Part shown: positions 42,087 through 52,607 of the stretch, piece after piece
How positions within the stretch are numbered: the first letter of the stretch is position 1
How the letters are laid out: the number at the start of each line of letters is the position of its first letter
Assembly (NCBI GenBank): GCA_934120395.1
Contig: CAKOTZ010000004.1
Location: forward strand, 75,262 to 139,261
Origin: an uncultured Clostridia bacterium
GTDB taxonomy: Bacteria > Bacillota > Clostridia > TANB77 > CAG-508
Direction of reading: 5' to 3'
DNA: 64,000 nt
Notes under the pieces: generated by a model
Seen by the model: only the letters and a program-made list of their open reading frames with translations
Told to the model about the DNA's origin: nothing
The model's database searches: none
Made by a program: the position numbers and the translations under genes

Positions 42087-43661
42087 TTGAAGAAAAAAGA
42101 TTTCTTTTCAAAAATATCAATTAAAAATTATAATAACAGTATGGAAGAAATACTTGAAAAAAAAGAATTTTCAAGTACTGCAAAGAATCTGCTACTTAGC
42201 ATGCTATATAAAATTGAATTAGCATATAAAGATTATAAAATGGTAAAGAGAACTACTATTTCACAAGGACAGCTAATCGAGGAAATAATGGACATTATAG
42301 AGCGTGATTGCAAAAAAATAGAGCTTGTAGAGCCGAACTCTAAAAAGGGAAGGGTTTTATCTAAATATGGAATGAGTTCTATAACTGACGAGAACTATAA
42401 GACAATAATTTCTTATCCAACTGAAAAACAATTGTTATATTCGTTATATGAGTTATCCTCAAATAAATTTGAAGTGAAAGATGAATACTATATATTAAAG
42501 TATGCAATACCAAGAACTTTAAAAATTGGAAATTGCATAAACAATAAGGAAATAATCAGAGATTTCAGTGGCTGGTCTTGGGAAATTGAGATAAAAGATA
42601 TTGAAAATTATGAAATGAATTTAGTTTTTCAAAATTTGAGAATTTTAGTAGATGCAGCATTTTTGAGCGAATGGTATAAAAATAAGGATGAACAAAAAGA
42701 TTATTTAAAAAAAATGAAGGAAAACTTAATTTTAAAATTTGGAAATGAAAATGCTGAAAGGTTTTATAGCAATTTTCTACTATTTACCATTATCTTAAAT
42801 ATGAATATTAATCAAGAGTTAAAACAGTATATTTTTAAAGAACAAAAGCGTGTAAATCAAGAAAAAAATTTAATGCTTGATAAAACTAAATTTTTAGACA
42901 AAATGACAGATGATAAAAAAAGAATAAATGTTGAAATAAAGAAAATAGATAAAATTCTTAATAATAGAGAAATGCTTGAGAATGAATTACAGAGACGAAA
43001 TCAAGATGGTATAGAAAAAATATCGAATATTGATTCTTTAGAATTTATATTAAGGAATAGACGAAGAGATTTAATAAAGCAAATGGAAAGATATACTAAA
43101 CTTATGGATCCAAAAATGTATGTAAAAAATATTGAATGCTTAGAGCAAAAGGAGGAAATGCTCCAAAAAATAGATTGTAGTATGATTTCAGAAGAATGGT
43201 TAGAGGAAAAAATGATAGAATTACAAAAAAACTTTTTATCTTGCTTAAAAAAATTAATAGAAAAAACAACCATTAAAGCTGAAATAATTGAAGCTTTATA
43301 TCATTTGCGTTATTATAAAAGAATACCATTTAATAAAGAGAAAAGAATATTCGAAATAGAGGAAATAAAATTAGACATTGGACGTATAGAAGAGCTTTTA
43401 ATTGTAAAAGGGATTAATTTAAGAGTATTAAATATCATAACGAAAAATGGTAGCTATAATGTAGAAATAATAAAACAGGCAATTAATAGTAAAATTATAA
43501 ATTTGGAAAATATAGAGTTAGAAGTAAGACCTAAGTATAGCAAATTACAAGTATCAATTTATGATGGAGATATTTTAGAAAAGCAATTTGAAATAGAAAC
43601 AAATGGTTCTGCAGAAAAGGTAGAATTAAAAACAAATAAAAGATTTAAATTGTTTATATAG
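42087..43661 (+). CDS. 524-aa protein of unknown function
   Basis: Starts with TTG after AAGGAAGGTG, 15 bp beyond ftsK, so probably co-transcribed. Cytoplasmic, Lys/Glu-rich, with a coiled coil at about residues 265-345 (NREMLENELQRRNQD) and no membrane span or catalytic motif that I recognise. The last 80 residues look beta-rich. The gene order suggests a division or sporulation link, but no function can be assigned. Confidence 0.6.
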   Translation: MKKKDFFSKISIKNYNNSMEEILEKKEFSSTAKNLLLSMLYKIELAYKDYKMVKRTTISQGQLIEEIMDIIERDCKKIELVEPNSKKGRVLSKYGMSSITDENYKTIISYPTEKQLLYSLYELSSNKFEVKDEYYILKYAIPRTLKIGNCINNKEIIRDFSGWSWEIEIKDIENYEMNLVFQNLRILVDAAFLSEWYKNKDEQKDYLKKMKENLILKFGNENAERFYSNFLLFTIILNMNINQELKQYIFKEQKRVNQEKNLMLDKTKFLDKMTDDKKRINVEIKKIDKILNNREMLENELQRRNQDGIEKISNIDSLEFILRNRRRDLIKQMERYTKLMDPKMYVKNIECLEQKEEMLQKIDCSMISEEWLEEKMIELQKNFLSCLKKLIEKTTIKAEIIEALYHLRYYKRIPFNKEKRIFEIEEIKLDIGRIEELLIVKGINLRVLNIITKNGSYNVEIIKQAINSKIINLENIELEVRPKYSKLQVSIYDGDILEKQFEIETNGSAEKVELKTNKRFKLFI

Positions 43662-43676
43662 AAAGGATGAAAAAAT

Positions 43677-45326
43677 ATGAAGGTAACATTTTTAGGCGCT
43701 GCAAGAACAGTAACAGGTTCAAATTTTTTAGTAGAGGGTGCAGGAAAGAAATTTTTAGTTGATTGTGGTATGTATCAAGGATCAGCAGAATTAGAACTTG
43801 CAAATGATGAAGATTTTAGATATGATGTTAGCACAATTGATTTCATGGTATTAACACATGCTCATATAGATCATTCTGGAAGAATACCAAAATTATATTT
43901 AGCAGGTTATAGAAATCCAGTTATTGCAACTAAAGCAACATGTGATTTATGTAATATTATGCTACCAGATAGTGGACATATTCAGGAAACTGAAATAGAA
44001 TGGAAAAATAGGAAAAGAATAAGAGAAGGAAAGAAACCATTGCCTCCATTATACACAGCGCAGGATGCTATTGACTCTTTGGTATTATTTAAGCCAATTT
44101 CCTATGATGAAATCATTGATATAGATGAAAATATTAAATTAAGATTTAATGATGCAGGGCATATGTTAGGTTCGAGTATTATAGAGGTTTGGATAACTGA
44201 AAATGGAGAAACAAAGAAAATAGTATTCACAGGCGATTTAGGTAATAATGATATGCCTTTACTAGATGCACCAACTATGATAGAAAGTTGTGACTATTTG
44301 GTAATGGAATCAACTTATGGTAATAGGCTCCATATTAGAAATGATGAAAAGGCGAAATTATTCTTGAACATTGTATCTGAAACACTAGATAAGGGCGGAA
44401 ATGTTGTAATACCATCATTTGCAGTAGGAAGAACACAAGAGATTTTATATGAACTAAACAAATTAAAAGAAGAAAACAATGAAAATGAGGAATTTAAATC
44501 TAAATATAAAAAGTTGATGCAGGCACCTGTTTTTGTTGATAGCCCACTTGCAATATCTGCAACAGAGGTATTTAGACAAAACATGGACTTGTTTGATGAA
44601 GAGGTTCAAAAAGACATAGAAAGTGGAGATAATCCACTAGATTTCCCAGGATTGCAATTTACAAAAACTGCAGATGAGTCAAAAGCGTTAAATGAAATGG
44701 ATATGGCATCAATAATTATTTCTGCGAGTGGAATGTGTGATGTTGGACGTATAAAGCATCATTTAAAGCATAATTTATGGGATCCAAAGAACACAATATT
44801 GTTTGTTGGATATCAAGCTCCGGGAACATTAGGACGTTCTATTGTAGATGGCGCTAAAAAGGTAAAAATTTTCGGGGAAGAAATTGCTGTAAATGCACGT
44901 ATCGAATATATAGAGGGATATTCAGGACATGCTGACCAAGAATGGTTATTAAACTTTGTATATTCTTTTATTAATAAACCAAAACATATCTTCCTAGTAC
45001 ATGGAGAGTTTGAAGGTCAAAAGGTTTTAAAGGAAAAAATAATTGAAAATACAGAAATTCCTGTAACAATACCAGAACTTGGAGATGTTTATAGTTTAGA
45101 TGAATCATTGAAATTAGTAGATAGGATTGAACCATCTGATAGATATAAATATTTAAGGTTATCTATTTTGGATAGAATAGAAACATTAAAAGAAGAGATT
45201 GATGATATGGGTTCTATTGTTAAAGAAAATATGCTAACAGAGGATACAAAGGATGAGGAATTGCTAAAATTAAATGAAAAAGTTAAAGAGCTTGAAAGAA
45301 AAATTGTGGAAATTATTGAAGAATAA
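43677..45326 (+). CDS. Beta-CASP metallo-beta-lactamase RNase-like protein
   Basis: 549 aa. Metallo-beta-lactamase core with zinc-binding HAHIDHSG near residue 61, DAGHMLGSS and FTGDLG. The beta-CASP insert is visible as MESTYGNR, VIPSFAVGRTQEI, VDSPLAISATEVF and SASGMCDVGRIKHHL. RMMBL end GYSGHADQEWL and LVHGEFEG. These match CPSF73/YSH1-like exonucleases and endonucleases of RNA. Distinct from RNase J by gene context. The extra C-terminal 60 residues are a coiled coil. Confidence 0.92.
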   Translation: MKVTFLGAARTVTGSNFLVEGAGKKFLVDCGMYQGSAELELANDEDFRYDVSTIDFMVLTHAHIDHSGRIPKLYLAGYRNPVIATKATCDLCNIMLPDSGHIQETEIEWKNRKRIREGKKPLPPLYTAQDAIDSLVLFKPISYDEIIDIDENIKLRFNDAGHMLGSSIIEVWITENGETKKIVFTGDLGNNDMPLLDAPTMIESCDYLVMESTYGNRLHIRNDEKAKLFLNIVSETLDKGGNVVIPSFAVGRTQEILYELNKLKEENNENEEFKSKYKKLMQAPVFVDSPLAISATEVFRQNMDLFDEEVQKDIESGDNPLDFPGLQFTKTADESKALNEMDMASIIISASGMCDVGRIKHHLKHNLWDPKNTILFVGYQAPGTLGRSIVDGAKKVKIFGEEIAVNARIEYIEGYSGHADQEWLLNFVYSFINKPKHIFLVHGEFEGQKVLKEKIIENTEIPVTIPELGDVYSLDESLKLVDRIEPSDRYKYLRLSILDRIETLKEEIDDMGSIVKENMLTEDTKDEELLKLNEKVKELERKIVEIIEE

Positions 45327-45348
45327 AACAAAGGGAGTAGAAAAACAA

Positions 45349-47229
45349 ATGAGAAATAAGTATTTTAATGATGCTGTTATTGGAAATAAAAATATGGTAG
45401 CTAGTTTTAGTAAAAAAGGTGAGTTATTACGCTTATATTACCCACAAGCTGACTACAAACAATTTATTGATTTTATAAATATTGGTATGAAGGTAAATGA
45501 TTCTGGAATGATTTATTTTCATTCTGATGTAAATAATGTATATGAGCAACATTATATAGAGGATACCAATATTTTAGCTACAAATATATTTAATAGTTAT
45601 TTTAAAATTAAGATAACTCAAACAGATTGTGTGCCAATAAAGGAAAATGTACTTATAAAAAAATATGTATTTCAAAACCAAAATAACATGAATATGAATG
45701 TGAATTTATTGGTGCACTCAAAGTTATTAAATAATACAAATAATAAAGTTAGTGGGATGTTTAAGGATAATAGTTTGCTACAATATACTCATGATTATAC
45801 GGTTGCAATTGTATCAAAAACACCTGCTTTAAGCTTTCAAATAAATGGTAGTGAAGAAACTATTAATAGCGGAATTATTGGTGGTAAAGATTATATTGGG
45901 ATGTCAGACGATTCTAGCATTAGCTATGATATTGGAGAATTGAAACCAGGAGAAGAAAAGGAAATTGAATTAATTATTGTGATTAATTCTAATAAGGATA
46001 GTAACTTAGTAGAAAAGTTAAGCAAAACAAAAAAGATTGATGCAAAAGAAGAAATTGATAAAACAAAAAAATATTGGAGAAAATTTGTAAAGGAACATGC
46101 AAAGTTAGATTTTGATGATGGACAAAATGCCTATTTACAAAAAATAAGTACAATTTATAAAAGAGGAATATTATTATTTCCAATTTTACAAAATGATAAA
46201 ACAGGCGGAATTTCAGCAGCTATTGAGGTAGATGAAAATTTAACTAAATGTGGTAGATATTCTTATTGCTGGCCAAGAGATGCTGTTTTTATAACAAATG
46301 CATTGGACCTAGTAGGAATGGAGAAAGAAACCAAGAAATTTTATGAAGTATTTTGTAAGAAAACTCAAAGCAAAACAGGAAAATGGGAACAACGTTTTTA
46401 TACAGATGGAAATTTAGCACCTTGTTGGGGATATCAAATTGATGAAACAGCTTCAGTTGTATATGGAGTTTATAACCATTATTTGAAAACAAAAGATAAA
46501 GGTTTTTTAAAGAATACTTTTAAAATGTGTGAAAAAGCTATTCAAAGTTTAGAGGGATATTTAGACGAAGTGTTTTCTGGAAAGAAAATGGTAAAAAGTT
46601 ATGATTTATGGGAAATGAATGAAGGAGTCCATACGTATTCTTTGGCAAGTATTTTCGGAGCATTTGATGCCATGCAAAAAATATATGATTTACAAAAACC
46701 GGAATTTGAAAATAATAGATTAAAGTTAGAACAGATAAAAAAAGAAGAAGAGAAGATACAAGATTACTTAAGAAAAATAAAAGATTATATTTCAGAAGAG
46801 TTTTATGATACTAGCAAAAAAAGTTTTGTAAGACATGAAGATGGAAGAATGGATATTAGCTTGCTTGGATTAGTATACCCATTTAAGGTTTATGAACCAA
46901 AGGAAAAGAAGATAGAAAATACAATAGAGAACATACAAATGACTTTGCGTACATATACAGGAGGCTATTTAAGGTTTGAAGGTGATAGCTATTGCGATGG
47001 TAATCCTTGGCCAATAGCTAATTTATGGCTTGCAAACTACTATTTAGACAAGGGAGAAAGAAAAAAAGCAGAAGAATGTTTTAATTTTGTTGTGAAATCG
47101 GCAAACCAACATGGATTTTTACCAGAACAAGTTGACAATGCAACAATGCAACCAGCTTGGGTAATTGGACTTGGATGGTCACATGCTATGTTTATTACAA
47201 CTCTAGAGAGATTATCAAAAAGAAGTTAA
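45349..47229 (+). CDS. Glycoside hydrolase family 15 (glucoamylase-like)
   Basis: 626 aa. N-terminal beta-sandwich domain (residues about 1-250), then an alpha/alpha barrel with YSYCWPRDAVFITNALDLVG, QIDETASVVYGVYNHY and DLWEMNEGVHTYS, the GH15 motifs; Glu of DLWE is in the place of the general acid. It hydrolyses alpha-glucans or glucosyl units. No signal peptide, so cytoplasmic. The open frame extends upstream to 45274 inside the previous gene; ATG 45349 with AAGGGAG is chosen. Confidence 0.87.
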   Translation: MRNKYFNDAVIGNKNMVASFSKKGELLRLYYPQADYKQFIDFINIGMKVNDSGMIYFHSDVNNVYEQHYIEDTNILATNIFNSYFKIKITQTDCVPIKENVLIKKYVFQNQNNMNMNVNLLVHSKLLNNTNNKVSGMFKDNSLLQYTHDYTVAIVSKTPALSFQINGSEETINSGIIGGKDYIGMSDDSSISYDIGELKPGEEKEIELIIVINSNKDSNLVEKLSKTKKIDAKEEIDKTKKYWRKFVKEHAKLDFDDGQNAYLQKISTIYKRGILLFPILQNDKTGGISAAIEVDENLTKCGRYSYCWPRDAVFITNALDLVGMEKETKKFYEVFCKKTQSKTGKWEQRFYTDGNLAPCWGYQIDETASVVYGVYNHYLKTKDKGFLKNTFKMCEKAIQSLEGYLDEVFSGKKMVKSYDLWEMNEGVHTYSLASIFGAFDAMQKIYDLQKPEFENNRLKLEQIKKEEEKIQDYLRKIKDYISEEFYDTSKKSFVRHEDGRMDISLLGLVYPFKVYEPKEKKIENTIENIQMTLRTYTGGYLRFEGDSYCDGNPWPIANLWLANYYLDKGERKKAEECFNFVVKSANQHGFLPEQVDNATMQPAWVIGLGWSHAMFITTLERLSKRS

Positions 47230-47270
47230 TTACAATTTAATAAGTTCAATAATCAAAGGGAGTGAAAAGA

Positions 47271-48632
47271 GTGGCAAAAAGTAAAACTGTATTTGTTTGC
47301 AGTAATTGTGGATATGAATCAGCAAAGTGGCTTGGTAAATGTCCTGGTTGTCAAGAATGGAATAGTTTTTATGAAGAAACATTAGTCAGTAATAGTTCAA
47401 GTGGTTTAAACAAAAAGAAAAAAATGGCTATACCTATGCCGTTAAATTCTGTAGAAGGAAAAAGCACTGAAAGAATTTCTACTGGATTAGATGAACTAAA
47501 CAGAGTTTTAGGTGGAGGCTTAGTAGAAGGTTCATTAATTTTACTTGGTGGAGAACCAGGAATTGGTAAATCGACATTAATTTTACAAATATGCGACAAG
47601 GTACAGGTGGAAGGAAAAATACTGTATGTGTCTGGAGAAGAATCAGCAGAGCAAATAAAAATTAGGGCAGATAGGTTAAATGTAAAAAGAGATAATTTAA
47701 TGTTTTTACCAGAGACAGATATTGACGCAGTAAATGATGCAATTAATAGTATAGAGCCTAAACTGGTTATTATAGATTCGGTTCAAACTATGTATGCTGA
47801 CAATATTAGTTCAGCACCTGGAAGTGTAAGTCAAGTAAGAGAAATAACAGCTAGAATTATGAAAATTTGTAAGGAAAATTCTATTACAACTATAATTATT
47901 GGACATGTTACAAAAGATGGTAATATAGCAGGACCAAGGGTTTTGGAACATATGGTTGATACAGTTTTGTATTTAGAAGGTGAGAGATATTTTTCATACA
48001 GAATGCTAAGAGGTGTGAAAAATAGATTTGGTTCAACAAATGAAATTGGAATGTTTGAAATGCAAAATGAGGGAATGATAGAAATAAAAAATCCATCATC
48101 TATTTTACTTTCAGAACGAGAAGAAAAAACGCCAGGCTCAGTTGTTGTAGCAAGCATTGAAGGTACAAGGTCCTTGCTAATAGAATTGCAGGCATTAACC
48201 ACTCCAAGTGTGTTTGGAATGCCAAGAAGAACCGCTAATGGAATTGATTATAACAGATTAACATTACTGATTGCAGTTTTGGAAAAAAAAGCAGGACTAT
48301 TGCTAGGTAATCAGGATGTATATTTGAATGTAGTTGGTGGAATAAAGATTAACGAACCGGCTATAGACTTAGGAATTGTTTTAGCTGCTGCATCTAGTTT
48401 TAAGAATATAAGCATTCCAAAAGACGTAGTTGCAATAGGCGAAGTAGGCTTAACGGGAGAAGTTAGAGCTGTAAATGTGATTGAAAAAAGAATAAAAGAA
48501 GCTGAAAAATTAGGGTTTAAAACATGTATTGTTCCAGAAAATAACAAAAAACTATTGAAAGAAAAATTTAAATTAGATATAATAGGTGTGAAAAATATTG
48601 TGGAGGCAATGAAATATCTTGGCTTAAAGTAA
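47271..48632 (+). CDS. radA: DNA repair ATPase RadA
   Basis: 453 aa. Zinc finger CSNCGYESAKWLGKCPGC at residue 7, Walker A GEPGIGKST, RadA-specific KNRFGSTNEIGMFEM, and a C-terminal Lon-type domain (NVVGGIKINEPAIDLGIVLA, VGLTGEVRAV). It drives branch migration in recombination. GTG 47262 is too close to the AAAGGGAG site; GTG 47271 (VAKSKT) is chosen and fits the family start MAK-KT. disA follows, as in many Firmicutes. Confidence 0.96.
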   Translation: MAKSKTVFVCSNCGYESAKWLGKCPGCQEWNSFYEETLVSNSSSGLNKKKKMAIPMPLNSVEGKSTERISTGLDELNRVLGGGLVEGSLILLGGEPGIGKSTLILQICDKVQVEGKILYVSGEESAEQIKIRADRLNVKRDNLMFLPETDIDAVNDAINSIEPKLVIIDSVQTMYADNISSAPGSVSQVREITARIMKICKENSITTIIIGHVTKDGNIAGPRVLEHMVDTVLYLEGERYFSYRMLRGVKNRFGSTNEIGMFEMQNEGMIEIKNPSSILLSEREEKTPGSVVVASIEGTRSLLIELQALTTPSVFGMPRRTANGIDYNRLTLLIAVLEKKAGLLLGNQDVYLNVVGGIKINEPAIDLGIVLAAASSFKNISIPKDVVAIGEVGLTGEVRAVNVIEKRIKEAEKLGFKTCIVPENNKKLLKEKFKLDIIGVKNIVEAMKYLGLK

Positions 48633-48646
48633 GGAAGTGAGTATTT

Positions 48647-49729
48647 TTGGATGATACAGTAAAAAAAGATGATTATATTACGGAAATTCTTAAATTAGTA
48701 GCTCCAGGTACACCTCTTCGAGAAGGACTTGAAAACATTTTGAAAGCAAAAACAGGAGCTCTTATAATTATTGGAGATTCTAAAGAAGTTATGGATATTG
48801 TAGATGGCGGTTTTAACATAAATGAAGAATATACATCTTCTCGATTATATGAACTTGCAAAAATGGATGGTGCTATTGTATTAAGTGAGGATTTAAAGAA
48901 AATTTTATTTGCAAATGCACAAATTATACCTGCATCTAGTATACCAACCAAAGAAACAGGAACGAGACATAGAACCGCAGAACGTACTGCAAAACAAACA
49001 GGAAAGTTAGTTATAAGTATTTCACAAAGGAGAAATATTATAACTGTATTTAAAGGAAACTTTAGATATACAATAGAGGATACATCTAAAATTATTACAA
49101 AAGCAAATCAAGCTTTGCAGATATTAGAAAAATATAAAAAGGTTTTTGATAGTAAATTAAATATACTAAATGAATATGAATTTAACGATATTGTAACATT
49201 GGATAATGTAATTACCTGTATACAAAGAGCAGAAATGGTTATGAAGGTTGTAGATGAAGTTAAAAAAAGGGTGTACGAGCTTGGAGAAGATGGAAGATTA
49301 GTAAAAATGCAGTTGGAAGAACTTATTGGTGGGCTTGAGGAAGAAGAATTATTAATTATAAAGGACTATATTGCAGTAGAAAATGAAACAAGTGCAGATG
49401 AAATATTAGAACAAATTCAGGCTAAAGATAGTGTAGGAATTATTGAGAGTGGTTTTATTGCTAAAAGTCTTGGATACGAAAATTTTGAAAATTACGAAGA
49501 AATTGCTGTTTATCCAAAAGGATACCGTATATTAAATAAAGTTCCTAAGGTTCCTTCAAATATTGTTGAAAACTTGGTAAAATATTTTAAATCATTTCAA
49601 CATATTTTATTGGCAGAAATTGAGGAATTAGACAAAGTTGATGGAATTGGTGAAGTAAGAGCAATGACTATTAAGCAATCATTGAAAAGAATGCAAGAGC
49701 AGTTTGTTTTTGATAATGTTATGATGTAG
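48647..49729 (+). CDS. disA: DNA integrity scanning protein, diadenylate cyclase
   Basis: 360 aa. N-terminal DAC domain with MDGAIVLS (DGA near residue 74) and RHRTAER near 108, matching B. subtilis positions; it makes c-di-AMP. The middle is a helical linker and the C terminus has a helix-hairpin-helix DNA-binding fold (ELDKVDGIGEVRAMTIKQSL). TTG start with GGAAGTGA. Operon with radA, 14 bp apart. Confidence 0.96.
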   Translation: MDDTVKKDDYITEILKLVAPGTPLREGLENILKAKTGALIIIGDSKEVMDIVDGGFNINEEYTSSRLYELAKMDGAIVLSEDLKKILFANAQIIPASSIPTKETGTRHRTAERTAKQTGKLVISISQRRNIITVFKGNFRYTIEDTSKIITKANQALQILEKYKKVFDSKLNILNEYEFNDIVTLDNVITCIQRAEMVMKVVDEVKKRVYELGEDGRLVKMQLEELIGGLEEEELLIIKDYIAVENETSADEILEQIQAKDSVGIIESGFIAKSLGYENFENYEEIAVYPKGYRILNKVPKVPSNIVENLVKYFKSFQHILLAEIEELDKVDGIGEVRAMTIKQSLKRMQEQFVFDNVMM

Positions 49730-49753
49730 TAATACCAAAGAAGGGAGAGAAAA

Positions 49754-51692
49754 ATGCATCAAAAAAATGGAGTAACGCTAATTAGTTTGGTAATCACTAT
49801 TATTTTACTGTTGATTGTGGCAGGAGTATCTGTTACAGCTGGTATAAGTGCTTATAACAATGCAACAGTAACAGACTTTGTATCAAAAATGAATATTATC
49901 CAGGAACAAGTTAATACATCGTATACAAAGATAAAGAATGGAGATGCCACAGTACTTAGTTATGGGAAAAAAATTGATAGTTTGGATTCAAATTTGCAAA
50001 CTAAAATAAATACTGCATTAGGCTCAAAAGATAATACAGACTTTCTATATTATGATATAGATGCTTTAAAAAAGTTGGGCGTAGATGGAATAAAATTATA
50101 CGTTGTAATTAATTTTAATACAAGAGAAGTTTACAGCTTAAATGGAGTAGAATATGAAGGAACAGTGCATTATTCACAATACGATTTACCGGGAGGACAA
50201 AAAAATATTAATTATGTTGAACAAAGTGAAGTTGCACCAGAATTTAATATTTCTAAAGAAAATTATGGATTGTATGCAACGATAAAAATAAATGATATTG
50301 TATATAAGGGAAATGTAAATGGTGGTAAACTTTATTATGGTATAGTAACTGATAAAACAACTAGTCCAGTTAAGGTAGATTATTGGCAGGAAATATCAGA
50401 TAATAGCGTTGATATTGATAGGTCAGCAGAATATGCAATAAAATTAGTAGATAAGGCAAATCACCAAACTATAAAATTAATAAATATTGACTTGGTAAAT
50501 TCGCCTATTATAACAGATGGAATGACACCAGTTATTTATGATGAGTCTGCTGGTAAGTGGAAAAAAGTTGAGCAAGAAGAAATTGGCACTTGGTATGATT
50601 ATGCAGAAAAAAAATGGGCAAATGTAATGTTGAATGATGGACTTGTAATTGATTCTAATGGATATGTTACAACAATGGGAAGTATGTTTGTATGGATACC
50701 AAGATATGTTTATGCTATAACAAGCAATTATCATAGTAATAGTACAGGAACTATTGATGTTAAGTTTGTAAAAGGTACAACAAATTTGACAACAGATGCA
50801 AATAATACGAAAATAGATGCCACAACAGGACAAAATAAATGGAATGTTCCCCCAGCATTTTGTGATGGTAGTCAAAATAATTATACCAACAGTGGATGGA
50901 ATAAAGAATTAACTGGTATATGGGTAGCTAAATTTGAGGCGAGCAGTACTATGGCATCAGCTACAAATGGCGGTGGTGATGTTACCAATATAGGAGTGAA
51001 GGTAGTACCGAATGTTGTAAGTTGGAGAGGACTTTCAGAAAATAATATGTTTATCAACTGTAAAAATATGAATTTGACAGGAAATATCTATGGTTTAAAT
51101 TCAGAGGTAATGCCACATCAAATGAAAAATAGTGAATGGGGAGCTATAAGTTACTTAACACATAGCAAATATGGCAATGAGATAGAGCCATATATAAATA
51201 ATTGTACAGGCTTTATTACTGGAAATTCAGCTTCAACTTCTAGTGCGGTTGGTACTTCGAGCAAAACAAATGCTTATAATACTACTAATCGGAATGAAGG
51301 CTAGTTCAACAGGCAATATTTATGGTATTTATGACTTAGTTGGAGGAGCACTTGAAAGGGTTGCTGCTTATGTTGAAACTGGAAGTAGTAATATAGCTAC
51401 CTATGGAGCTGAATTGCAAGTGGCTGAAAAATACTATGTTGATATATATGCAAATACTTATGATGCAAACAAAACTAGGTATGGAGATGCTATATGGGAA
51501 ACTAGTAACAGCAGTACAACACAAAAGGCTTGGAATAATGACTTGTCTAAATTCCCAACAGGAGATACACCATTTATAAGTCGTGGTGGTTGGAGTAACA
51601 ATGGAAGTGGAGCTGGCATATTTGCTTTTTATGATGATACAAACGGTTCTGCTCATAGTTATTATGGTTTTAGACCAGTAATTATAGTATAA
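49754..51692 (+). pseudogene. Fifth prepilin-like surface protein, frameshifted near 51290
   Basis: Prepilin leader (HQKNG then VTLISLVITIILLLIVAGVSV) with the more usual Gly before the cut, a stalk, then an FGE-like C-terminal region (SMFVWIPRYVYAI, GIWVAKFEAS, EWGAISYLTHSKYGN). The frame stops at 51304, but the other frame continues from 51291 with GMKASSTGNIYGIYDLVGGALE and ends FRPVIIV at 51692, so the intact protein would be about 645 aa. One extra base (or four) around AATCGGAATG explains it. Either a true pseudogene or an assembly or base-calling error. It follows disA by 24 bp. Confidence 0.8.
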
Positions 51693-51724
51693 AAAATATA
51701 TGTAAAAAGAAAGGAAGTTTTCTA

Positions 51725-52522
51725 ATGAAAAAAAATTGGTCAAAAATAGTTTTAATTGTAATATTGGTTTTAATGGTTGCAATAATTGGATATTTAATAT
51801 ATGGATATGCAAAAAAGGCGAATGAAAAGAAACAAAATCCAGTAGTAACAATGGAAATTCAAGATTATGGTACTGTTAAGATGGAGTTATATCCAGATAT
51901 TGCACCAAATACAGTAGCAAATTTTGTTAAATTAATTAATAATGGATATTATGACGGATTAACATTTCATCGTGTTGTTGAAGGATTTATGATTCAAGGT
52001 GGAGACAAAAAAGGTGATGGAACAGGTTCAGTAAATTTAGAAGATTTATATCCAGATACAAAAACTGAAGATGATAAGGAATATACAATTCCAGGAGAGT
52101 TTATTGCAAATAATTATACAAAAAACACAATACGTTTTGAAAGAGGAGTGCTTGCAATGGCAAGAGCTGATTATTCAAACTTAAGTAGTTCTCTAAGGAC
52201 AGCTGGTTATAATTCAGCAGGTTCACAATTTTTTATAATGGTTGATGAGAATTCAAGTTTAAATGGACTATATGCAGCTTTTGGTAGGGTTACAGAAGGA
52301 ATGGATATCGTAGATAAAATTGTTGCTTTAGAAACAGAAACTAAAACGGATAGTAACGGAAAAGAAAGTAAAGGGGATAAACCTGTAAACCCACCAGTAA
52401 TTTCAAAAATGACTGTTGATACTTTTGGCGTGGACTATGGAAACCCAACTACTCAGGATGCTTTTGATTATACATCTTGGATTATGCAAAACTATGGAAG
52501 CGGATTAAATTTACAACAATAA
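51725..52522 (+). CDS. Membrane-anchored cyclophilin-type peptidyl-prolyl isomerase
   Basis: 265 aa. N-terminal signal anchor (IVLIVILVLMVAIIGYLIYG), then a cyclophilin domain: TVANFVKLINNGYYDGLTFHRVVEGFMIQGGD, SAGSQFFIMVD, LNGLYAAFGRVTEGMD. An insert of about 35 residues sits between the GDGTG turn and the ERGVLAMAR strand. It catalyses cis-trans Pro isomerisation of exported proteins. Strong terminator downstream. Confidence 0.92.
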   Translation: MKKNWSKIVLIVILVLMVAIIGYLIYGYAKKANEKKQNPVVTMEIQDYGTVKMELYPDIAPNTVANFVKLINNGYYDGLTFHRVVEGFMIQGGDKKGDGTGSVNLEDLYPDTKTEDDKEYTIPGEFIANNYTKNTIRFERGVLAMARADYSNLSSSLRTAGYNSAGSQFFIMVDENSSLNGLYAAFGRVTEGMDIVDKIVALETETKTDSNGKESKGDKPVNPPVISKMTVDTFGVDYGNPTTQDAFDYTSWIMQNYGSGLNLQQ

Positions 52523-52563
52523 TTATCCCTCAGTATAACTGGGTGGCATCATTGAAGTTAAAA

Positions 52564-52607
52564 CAAGCCCAAACTTTGCTTTTGCTAAAGTTTGGGCTTG
52601 CTTTTTT
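52564..52607. terminator. Strong bidirectional terminator
   Basis: CAAGCCCAAACTTT pairs with AAAGTTTGGGCTTG, 9-nt loop, then T6; lies between convergent genes. Confidence 0.92.

Noticed and set aside
45274..45348. Longer start for the GH15 gene overlapping the MBL gene
   Set aside because: No ribosome site; ATG 45349 with AAGGGAG fits better.
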